64,000 nucleotides of DNA, taken from the NCBI RefSeq assembly GCF_000235365.1, contig NC_016449.1, forward strand, positions 372,001 to 436,000, in the 5' to 3' direction. Every line of letters starts with the position of its first letter. The stretch's first letter is position 1. Shown here piece after piece: positions 57,036 to 64,000 of this stretch. Both the position numbers and the translations under genes were made by a program. This stretch comes from Eremothecium cymbalariae DBVPG#7215. Its lineage: Eukaryota > Ascomycota > Saccharomycetes > Saccharomycetales > Saccharomycetaceae. The notes below the pieces were generated by a model. It saw only the letters and a list, made by a program, of their open reading frames with translations, did no database searches and was not told the DNA's origin.

Positions 57036-60000
57036 TTAAAATCCTGCTGGCTGGAAATCAACGGACCCGTTGGTAATTAACAACTGTTCAGCATTATCAG
57101 CTTCCTTTCCGGACAATTTAGAGACGGCTTTTGATAAATTTTGGATATTGTAAAATTGCTCTTTTTTAACTGAGATTTCATATGGTTTAATCAACGTCTC
57201 TAAGCCATTCAACCAAGCCAATTCCAGAACAAAGTCATATCTAATCAAATTGTAAGCCGAATATAACAGGGCAACAAACCCTTCGTTGTTTCCAGTTTCG
57301 ACAAAGTAGTTTAAGAGATCTTCAGCAACCTGTCTATTTTGAGAGATTGCAGCGGTATCAATGGCGTCCTTCCATAATTTATTTTCAGTTAAAATTGCTA
57401 AACTCTTTGACCATTTTTTATTTCTATGGTACAATTGTGCAGCAATCTTTTTGAAAAAGATTAGGTCATGTTTCTCTAATCTAGCAGCCAATCCTAATTG
57501 GTCAAACTTATCATATGATTGAACAGCATTCTGCAAAGCTTTGTAATCTTCCTCTTCAATCATTAAATCATGATATGCTTGGTTCACGACACTGTTATTC
57601 TTTGGCAGAACACTGATCAAAAAGGGTTTGATCATAGGCAAGTTATCCGATTTGGTAAATATCTTCATGGCTCTAGGGATATCCAATCTTGGAGTTAGTA
57701 GAGCCAACAAATCAATTAACAAAGTAGGATGCTCTTTGACGTAAAAGTTGATAGCTCTATAGTAAATTTCCAAGTTTGAAACCTTAACTATGATTTCCTT
57801 GAAATAATCATGGTCGAAGTTATCGGCAGACTTTTCAATAACCGTTAAAGCAGCACTATCCCATTCATCATAGTGGGCGTATAAAAATATCAATTCCTGC
57901 CACAAGTGTGCCCGTTCAGTTGCCCTGATGACCTTTGGGATATTGATTCTGGACCAGAATAACTTCAAATGTTCATACGTCTTGGGTGGATCGTACTTGG
58001 TGTACAAGATTGCTAATTCTGTAAACATACCCATGTGAGCCCTTTCTAATCCTAAACCAGCTTCAAATAATGAAATCAGTTCGTCAAAATAACCATTACT
58101 TTCGTATTTTGCAACCAGCTCTTCAAGTTCTTCTGCATGAACTATCAAATTCAAACCACAAATTTGAGCTAGTCTAAATTCCTTATTATCAATACAGGCA
58201 CTATTAACCTGACACCAAACTCTAACATTAGAGGCTTTTCTAGCTGTTTCAACTGCAGCTTGGTAATCTTTCAAATATACAAGAGTAGTAGCAAGTTTAG
58301 AATAGTTGGAAACTGAGGAATAGCACAGTTTTGCAGCCTTGTAGTTCTTAGCTTCTACAAGTTGGTCACCGATATCTTCTAAATCGGCAACATTATTTCC
58401 ATTCAAAAGATTCTCAATTTCATTAAGTTTGTTCAACTTTGCATACGCCATGATCAAAGCCCCATCAATTTTTGGTTCTTTCAAGGTTTTTCTGGCCATA
58501 ATCAAATATGGAATTAATTCATCATACTTTTCAACTTCTTCAGTAATGTTAATAACGTTCTCATAATTCGAAGGGTCCTGTGCCTTAATATAAGAATCAA
58601 TAGATTCAGATATACGAGAACCACTCAATTGAGCAGAACCTAGCTGAGACCAAACTTCAGGTTTGTCGATTTTTTCAACGTACGTTTCAGCTCTATCCAA
58701 TGACATTATGTTTTCCACCATCACTTCTAAAGCTTTATCATATCTTTCATGTTTATCATAAATTTCAAAGGCTTCTTCGTACAAACCAGCTTCAACACAC
58801 ATTGGAGCAATTTCATCAGCATCGTAATGTTCCAACTTTTCAATGTAATCAGAAACTTTTGATGGATCATATCTAATTGCTGATAACATTAGTAGGCCTT
58901 GTAAAGCTTGATTATCAGTGAAGGGGGATGGTTCCAAAATGATCTTTTCCAATAATTCAATTAATTCCAGCTTCATACCAGCATTCATAAATGCCTGAAC
59001 AGTGATGGAAACAGGTTCAGGATCCGTTAATTCTGGAATTCCAACACTGATAATGGATTCAACCAATTGACGCCTATGAATGTTTTCTTCATCCAAGACA
59101 ACACTCCACAATTCCAAAGCAGAACGTTTCAACAAATATCTAGCTTGATATTTGTACATTATATTGTCATTAGTGATTCTAATCAACGCCTCATCGTTAG
59201 TGCCTTTATCATACGCAATGTACGCTAAATAAGGGTCTCTTTTTTCACAGTAAAGACCAACATTCAAGGTGTCATATTGGTCATTTTCTTTCAAAAACTT
59301 TTCAGGTGAATTGTTAGAATCAATATAGATCTTAGCCAAGGCATTGTAAACGGCTTGGTCTTGAGTGCCATTATTTAAAGTCTCTTCCAAAATGGGGAGC
59401 AAGATCTTTAATCTATTTCTCTTTTCCACTTCGGTAGTCAATTCTTCGATAGAATATTGTCCCTTAACGCTATCCAACAAGTTCTTAATAGTTTGTTCAT
59501 CGCAATCTACATCTAACAACCCGGCAATAACCTGTGGAGTCTTTGATGGATTAATTTGCTGGACGTAAACCTCTACAAAGTTGAGCTTTTTGGTCTTGTA
59601 CAGGTATAATACAAGATCATGGACAAAATCAAATCTATCACATACAATAACCAATGGCAGCTGGTCTGGTAGATCAGAGTCTTTTAAAAAGTTTTTAACT
59701 CTCTCAGGATCATAAGCATTAGAGCTCTTGATAACTCTTTGCACTTCCTGGAATTGACCAATCCTAACGGCCGCCTGGATATATTTGAATACAACGTCTT
59801 CATCATCAGAGAGGTTAACTAAGGAAACCAAATAGTAATATAATCCTTCAGTTGATTTATATTCTTCAAAGAGTTTTATCAAAACGCTTGAACCAATCAA
59901 GTCTGAAAACTTACTAGCCACTTGGATTACGATCTGGAGGTTTCCATCCAAATCTGCATCCATTAATGCTCTCAAACATGCTAAAGATTGTTGAACGTTT

Positions 60001-61991
60001 AACTTACCAAAGTAACCAACTAACCAGTCAACGGGTAAAGCAGATGTATGCGTAATACACCTTTTTATGTCCTTGATATTAGTGTAATTTTCCAAAGCCC
60101 TCTGATACAACCCTGCCTTTTCACACAAGCCGGCAATTGTAGGTCTGTCATAGTGTGAAAAAATGTTGTTACCCAAGATTGCATCCGCCACCTGAGGAGC
60201 ATGCAGTAAATTAATTTCTAATACACGTGTTTGTAAATGGCCTTGATCTGGCGTGTCCCCTTTCAACGCATCCAATAAGAAGGAGGTGCCTTGCTGGACA
60301 TGATTTTGTGAAAAGAACATATCAGCAATCTTTTCAACATCAAGATTAGAATTGGTCTGTGGAGATTGAAGCAAACTAGTTGCAAAATCAGAAGCTTTAT
60401 CCGGCGAACTTCTCAATAGATCAGAAATCAGCACCACAAAGTTTGGCTGATAGCCAACTTTGTCGGCATACGGTAAAATCTTGTCAAATTGTTGTAATTC
60501 GGCGAGACATGTGATAACCTTTGCATGGATCTTGGCCCTCAAGTAACATGCCAACGCTAAAGTCGTATCGAATGGGCGTACGACATCACCTAATTCTTCC
60601 GAACACTCTAGTTTATCCTCTTTCAACCACTTCTCAAAGAGCTGTTTCCTGTCCTGCTGTAAAACGGGTTTAGCAAGTTCGATAGTCTCGTGCTTGTTTA
60701 ACTTGCCCTTATCGAGTAAAGTGGAAAAGTATAAGAGAATTGGCGAGATGGCTCCGGGTGGCGCTTGGATATTTTTTAGTTTGTTGATCGTAGTTTGTGT
60801 TCTCAATTGCTGCGACGATGCAGCGACTTTTGCAGCATTCTGATAATCACCTTGGTCTAAGAGAGAATTGAACTGTTTTTGAAAGAGCTCATCCGCCCCG
60901 GGCAATCCGCCACGAGTTGCAATAGTCAGTGCAAGAGGCACGTTGGATAGTTTATTCAAGACGTAGGGCACAATCTGTGTGCGATCAATTTCAACAGCAA
61001 GCACTTGGCCCTTCTTGTTGATACACGCGATACCATTCCTGTTATTGTAGTGAGTCGCCGTAAACGCGGATTCGGCAGTGATACGGTTAACAAAAAGATT
61101 CGAACCTGTTTCGAGTTCGTATAAATGAATGAACCCGTATTTTGTCAACACGTAAATGATACCGTATTTCTCGGATACTTGTACTGCGAGCGGGAAGTCG
61201 TTGGTAGCATCTGGCGGGAAAAAGATGTCCACAGTCTTCTTTTGGTATTGAACGGGGTTTGCCTGCATGTTGTGATCAATCTCAATAATACGAAGCTCGC
61301 CAACACCGGTGGACACATTCCTGTTTCCTGTGACAAACACCTGCACAGGTTCTGTGTTCCCATCCAGCATCAGCGACGCAAACATCGCCACATGACTATC
61401 AATCGCCTGAGATATATTACGAGCCTTGGAGAACAACTGCACCTTACCGGCAATCCGCCCGTTTTCTTGGATGATCCCAACCACCGCAAACCAGTCGAGC
61501 GACTTGTTGGCCACAAAATTAATAATCTGACTGTTGTTCAAACTAGCATGTCTGCTGGCCAACCTCGTAGGCTTCCGCCCCACATCCCCATCAAAGGCAT
61601 TGCAAGTAAGCAAAGAGTTGGCCGTGACAAACCCAAGAACCTCCTCGCTCAGCCAACTCCAATAAATAACAGGCTCGTCCAGCTGAAATGACTTCAACTT
61701 CTGTTTCGTATCCAAGTTGAAGATCTGCACAAGCGTACCATTCGCCCTAACCGAAATAACCATCTGGCTCGGGTGCATAATCGCAGAATCCCCCCCCATG
61801 TTCTTCCTCGTCACCTCATTGTCATTCATTAAATCAACAATAGCCACCGAACTCACCCCATTGCCCGTCTCACGCACCGTAACAAACCGATCACTCTCAA
61901 ACGTCGTAGACCTAAAGTCTAATGACTTCCCGGAAATACCCAGCGACGTAAGATCAACCAATTCCGTAAACTCAATCGGCAAATCACTCAT
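57036..61991 (-). CDS. CHC1: Clathrin heavy chain
   Basis: 1651 residues, as expected. Triskelion leg of clathrin coats in endocytosis and trans-Golgi transport. The N-terminal beta-propeller (about 1-330) begins MSDLPIEFTELVDLTSLGIS and includes NMGGDSAIMHPSQMVISVR. It is followed by the ankle, distal and proximal legs made of repeated clathrin helical repeats, with DPSNYENVI, GYFDELISLFEAGLGLERAHMG (approximate) and DYKALQNAVQSYDKFDQL. The trimerisation region lies near the C-terminus, ending VDFQPAGF. I start at the ATG at 61991 rather than six codons upstream, to match the family. The 5' end of the gene is more GC-rich than the rest. Confidence 0.98.
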   Translation of the reverse strand: MSDLPIEFTELVDLTSLGISGKSLDFRSTTFESDRFVTVRETGNGVSSVAIVDLMNDNEVTRKNMGGDSAIMHPSQMVISVRANGTLVQIFNLDTKQKLKSFQLDEPVIYWSWLSEEVLGFVTANSLLTCNAFDGDVGRKPTRLASRHASLNNSQIINFVANKSLDWFAVVGIIQENGRIAGKVQLFSKARNISQAIDSHVAMFASLMLDGNTEPVQVFVTGNRNVSTGVGELRIIEIDHNMQANPVQYQKKTVDIFFPPDATNDFPLAVQVSEKYGIIYVLTKYGFIHLYELETGSNLFVNRITAESAFTATHYNNRNGIACINKKGQVLAVEIDRTQIVPYVLNKLSNVPLALTIATRGGLPGADELFQKQFNSLLDQGDYQNAAKVAASSQQLRTQTTINKLKNIQAPPGAISPILLYFSTLLDKGKLNKHETIELAKPVLQQDRKQLFEKWLKEDKLECSEELGDVVRPFDTTLALACYLRAKIHAKVITCLAELQQFDKILPYADKVGYQPNFVVLISDLLRSSPDKASDFATSLLQSPQTNSNLDVEKIADMFFSQNHVQQGTSFLLDALKGDTPDQGHLQTRVLEINLLHAPQVADAILGNNIFSHYDRPTIAGLCEKAGLYQRALENYTNIKDIKRCITHTSALPVDWLVGYFGKLNVQQSLACLRALMDADLDGNLQIVIQVASKFSDLIGSSVLIKLFEEYKSTEGLYYYLVSLVNLSDDEDVVFKYIQAAVRIGQFQEVQRVIKSSNAYDPERVKNFLKDSDLPDQLPLVIVCDRFDFVHDLVLYLYKTKKLNFVEVYVQQINPSKTPQVIAGLLDVDCDEQTIKNLLDSVKGQYSIEELTTEVEKRNRLKILLPILEETLNNGTQDQAVYNALAKIYIDSNNSPEKFLKENDQYDTLNVGLYCEKRDPYLAYIAYDKGTNDEALIRITNDNIMYKYQARYLLKRSALELWSVVLDEENIHRRQLVESIISVGIPELTDPEPVSITVQAFMNAGMKLELIELLEKIILEPSPFTDNQALQGLLMLSAIRYDPSKVSDYIEKLEHYDADEIAPMCVEAGLYEEAFEIYDKHERYDKALEVMVENIMSLDRAETYVEKIDKPEVWSQLGSAQLSGSRISESIDSYIKAQDPSNYENVINITEEVEKYDELIPYLIMARKTLKEPKIDGALIMAYAKLNKLNEIENLLNGNNVADLEDIGDQLVEAKNYKAAKLCYSSVSNYSKLATTLVYLKDYQAAVETARKASNVRVWCQVNSACIDNKEFRLAQICGLNLIVHAEELEELVAKYESNGYFDELISLFEAGLGLERAHMGMFTELAILYTKYDPPKTYEHLKLFWSRINIPKVIRATERAHLWQELIFLYAHYDEWDSAALTVIEKSADNFDHDYFKEIIVKVSNLEIYYRAINFYVKEHPTLLIDLLALLTPRLDIPRAMKIFTKSDNLPMIKPFLISVLPKNNSVVNQAYHDLMIEEEDYKALQNAVQSYDKFDQLGLAARLEKHDLIFFKKIAAQLYHRNKKWSKSLAILTENKLWKDAIDTAAISQNRQVAEDLLNYFVETGNNEGFVALLYSAYNLIRYDFVLELAWLNGLETLIKPYEISVKKEQFYNIQNLSKAVSKLSGKEADNAEQLLITNGSVDFQPAGF

Positions 61992-62493
61992 ATTGCTAGA
62001 ATCAAACAAAAATAAAAATAAAAAATGTCCTACTTGCCCTAAAACTTCCTGCCTTATCTATTATCACGATAGTGCACCAGGTACACCTCTCCTTCTCTCT
62101 TCAGTATACCTTTTCAGACTGCTTAATTGAATGATAATACAGTATCCTCCTATATTATCGTGTTTATTTCTGCTGTTTTTTTTATTTATTTTTCTTGGAC
62201 GAAGAAAAATAGAGCACACCTATCACTGCCTAGGCACTAATAGCAAACCTGTCTTGTTTTTCTTACAAAAAAAGCCTGTAGTCGTGCTCTTAAGCAAACT
62301 CTCCGTTTATCAATGTCGCAACGTGCCGCCTTGGAAACACTACTCGTTACTAGGTAGCTTCTTGAAGTGCATATATGGGTTCCAGTAGCAGAGCTTTGTT
62401 GATTTGCTTATTTTCGCCACCAGGAAAGAAAGAGATCTTGGCTTTTTCTGTCAAAAAGGGGGACGGCTGCCGGGCGCGGCACAAGGGGTTTCA

Positions 62494-62532
62494 ATCCGGG
62501 TAACCTGTGTGCCTCGACACTGTTACCCGGAT
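62494..62532. repeat. Perfect 11-bp inverted repeat, 17-base spacer
   Basis: ATCCGGGTAAC at 62494-62504 is matched by its exact reverse complement at 62522-62532. The CGG/CCG-containing arms resemble binding sites of Zn2Cys6 dimers. Confidence 0.8.
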
Positions 62533-62536
62533 GGAT

Positions 62537-62563
62537 TCCGGACGGGCCCACGCACCGTCCGGA
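62537..62563. promoter_or_regulatory. Perfect 9-bp inverted repeat; possible Zn2Cys6 operator
   Basis: TCCGGACGG at 62537-62545 and its reverse complement at 62555-62563, 9-base spacer. The outer triplets read CGG-N17-CCG, within the spacing of the S. cerevisiae oleate response element (CGG-N14-18-CCG) that controls POX1, but the internal TNA of that element is absent. Confidence 0.5.
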
Positions 62564-62760
62564 CTGTCTCCCTGTCTGCCGCCTCCATTTCTTTGGTCTG
62601 TGTAAATAAAATAAACTCCATATACAGAGGAAAGCCGCACCCCCAAGAATGAACACAAATGGCCAGAAAAACACTCTGGAAACGAAACGGAAACAGACGG
62701 AAATTAGCTACTAGTCGGCCTGTCCGGTGCCTCGCTCCCTGTGGGACGCAAGGCTCCCCC

Positions 62761-62781
62761 GCCGGGCCGGTCCGGCCCGGC
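62761..62781. repeat. Near-palindromic 10-bp GC inverted repeat, 1-base spacer
   Basis: GCCGGGCCGG, then T, then CCGGCCCGGC. All arm bases are G or C, in a yeast background that is otherwise AT-rich. Confidence 0.85.
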
Positions 62782-63390
62782 TCGCTTAGCTGGTTGGGGT
62801 AAAGGGCGGTGAGCCCGCGCGCCCCCTGCGGACCGGAGTTAGTGAAGCTTGCCTTACTGGAGAGGTCCCCAGTAGTAGACAACAAGAGCATTCAAGAATA
62901 ACGAACAGCATTATTAGCCAATGATTAGGCAAAGGAGCGGCAACGCTGCCGCCGTCTGTTCTATGTATGATGTAGTATCGTAGACGTACTGTAAATGGAT
63001 TCTTTAGACAATCAGTAGTAGTAATAAACAAAAACAAAAAATTGTTTTGCTTATTAGTTGATTCTGTGCCTTTTCTCAAGGTGGTATGATATTGTAGAGG
63101 TTATGAGTGGTTAGAGTGGAGAATCAGTAGTTTTCAGAGTGTAGTTCGTGTATTACGTTAGTTGAAGGCTAATGCGAAGTGTATGCGTCTTGGCAAGAAA
63201 TAAATGAATGTATGTATAAAAGGAGTTAAGGAGGTTGGGGAAGGACAGTGGGAGGGCGTGTGTAGTTGTTTACATATAATAAGGTTTTAACGGAGAAGTT
63301 GAAGCAAAAGTTGGGGGGATATTGGAAAGTTAATTGAGAAAAGTATTTTTTGGTTATCATAGTGATATAATTAATAATCATAGTAAGAGT

Positions 63391-63412
63391 ATATATATAT
63401 ATATATATATAT
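63391..63412. repeat. (AT)11 microsatellite in the POX1 upstream region
   Basis: Eleven uninterrupted AT units, about 210 bp upstream of the POX1 ATG. Confidence 0.85.
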
Positions 63413-63622
63413 ACGGTATCGTTATCATTTGTCCTTTATTTAAGAGAGAAAATAAAAACGAGGAAATTTTCCAGCTTTCATATTTACAGGAATCCGAGGG
63501 AAGACCAAAAGATTGTTGTTGTGTTTGTCGGTTGTGTATCCTCTTTTGTCGTCTAGATTTTGTTACAAGAGGTTTGATTGGTGATATTATAGTATAGTAG
63601 TGTTTTGCGAAGAAAGGAAAAG

Positions 63623-64000
63623 ATGACTTTAAGTTCTACAGTGGATCAGAAGCAGCCTGTGCATATACCTAAGAAGCTGCTCAGTGATAGTCGTGAGGCG
63701 TCTGCAATTAACATAGATGAAATCCATGCTTTTTTGGAGGGGTCGGTTAAGGTGTCGGCGAGTATCAAAGAGATGCTTGGACAGTTGGCGGGGGATCCTG
63801 TTTTGGCTAGTGGGGTGAAGTATTATGATTATACCAAGGCCGAACATAGAGAGTTAGCCGTTAAGAAGATTGCTAGGCTTGCGTTGTATTTGGAGAACGA
63901 TGTGAAGCAGACACGGAAGGTGTACCATAAGGATTTGATTCGGGATATTCAGTCGCCTGATGCTCCTTTAATGACGATTCAGGATATGGAGTTGTTTGAG
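63623..64000 (+). CDS. POX1: Peroxisomal acyl-CoA oxidase, N-terminal part (runs off the window)
   Basis: The first 126 codons are visible, with no stop before the edge. Acyl-CoA oxidase does the first step of peroxisomal beta-oxidation, making trans-2-enoyl-CoA and H2O2. The visible part is the N-terminal alpha domain: a short leader, INIDEIHAFLEG, LAGDPVL, YDYTKAEHRELAVKKIARLA and a following helix, as in yeast Pox1. The FAD and active-site regions would lie beyond the edge. Position next to divergent CHC1 matches YGL205W. FAA2, also in this window, supplies its acyl-CoA substrates. Confidence 0.9.
   Translation, partial: MTLSSTVDQKQPVHIPKKLLSDSREASAINIDEIHAFLEGSVKVSASIKEMLGQLAGDPVLASGVKYYDYTKAEHRELAVKKIARLALYLENDVKQTRKVYHKDLIRDIQSPDAPLMTIQDMELFE

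Larger units (their letters stand above)
61992..63622. other. Divergent intergenic region CHC1-POX1 with a GC-rich palindromic island
   Basis: 1.63 kb, the largest gap in the window. AT-rich DNA flanks a GC-rich island (about 62460-62840) that contains three perfect inverted repeats. Beyond it are AT-rich DNA, an (AT)11 tract at 63391-63412 and a T-rich leader before POX1. I found no tRNA, snoRNA or trusted coding frame. Confidence 0.7.

Noticed and set aside
61101..61120. GATTCGAACC word resembling a tRNA T-arm
   Set aside because: It is inside CHC1 coding sequence and has no surrounding tRNA fold.
62484..62510. tRNA B-box-like word (GGTTTCAATCC) in the CHC1-POX1 gap
   Set aside because: It mismatches the B-box consensus, and no cloverleaf with an A box and anticodon stem could be built around it.
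63334..63597. 87-codon frame just upstream of POX1
   Set aside because: It runs through the (AT)11 tract, giving an Ile-Tyr run, and is promoter DNA of POX1.

Overview
The window is nuclear DNA from a budding yeast of the Saccharomycetaceae. Almost every gene is recognisable by protein family, genes are compact and mostly intronless, and the two introns found use the canonical yeast signals GTATGT and TACTAAC. From about 16.6 kb to the right end, the gene order interleaves two ohnologous Saccharomyces cerevisiae segments: chromosome VII (VRG4, SDT1, COG1, NIF3, BOL2, MDM34, KIP3, CLG1, SKI8, VAM7, NCS6, SPT16, CHC1, POX1) and chromosome V (KRE29, ARB1, EDC, YER034W, ZRG8, FIR1, YPT31, CHZ1, SMB1, GAL83). 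A single copy carrying the union of both segments is what a lineage that diverged before the whole-genome duplication should show (Lachancea, Kluyveromyces, Eremothecium, Torulaspora or Zygosaccharomyces type). I cannot name the species. Synteny statements rest on remembered S. cerevisiae gene order.

Layout. 0-16.2 kb: a mosaic of smaller synteny pieces. It holds a truncated MRS2/LPE10-type mitochondrial Mg2+ channel, the FTH1-DUR1,2 pair (iron permease, urea amidolyase), FAA2 (peroxisomal acyl-CoA synthetase), tRNA-Cys(GCA) with a possible solo LTR just upstream, then GRX5, EXO5 and YSY6. 16.6-27.9 kb: VRG4, KRE29, SDT1, COG1, ARB1, EDC1, a YER034W-like gene, NIF3, BOL2. 28-40 kb: MDM34, KIP3, CLG1, SKI8 (with a new-looking intron), VAM7, NCS6. 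40.6-53 kb: ZRG8 (split by a frameshift), FIR1, YPT31 (intron), CHZ1, SMB1, GAL83/SIP2. 53-64 kb: SPT16, CHC1, and the 5' end of POX1, cut by the window edge.

The genes do not form one pathway. Functional pairs by chance or ancestry include FAA2 and POX1 (peroxisomal fatty-acid activation and first oxidation step), GRX5 and BOL2 (Fe-S and iron handling), and VRG4, COG1, YPT31 and CHC1 (Golgi and coated-vesicle traffic). Many intergenic regions carry a RTCACGTG (Cbf1-type) site.

The most interesting signals are: a 65-nt SKI8 intron directly after the start ATG; two genes (ZRG8, YSY6) each broken by a -1 shift at an A run; a perfect 36-bp palindrome between SMB1 and GAL83; a perfect 14-bp hairpin after NCS6; a GC-rich cluster of perfect inverted repeats upstream of POX1; strong G-quadruplex motifs upstream of FAA2; a long imperfect inverted repeat between GRX5 and EXO5; and a glycine-rich insertion in the Mdm34 SMP domain. 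I found no clearly new multi-gene system: the coding content is conserved housekeeping, and the novelty lies in structure and regulation.
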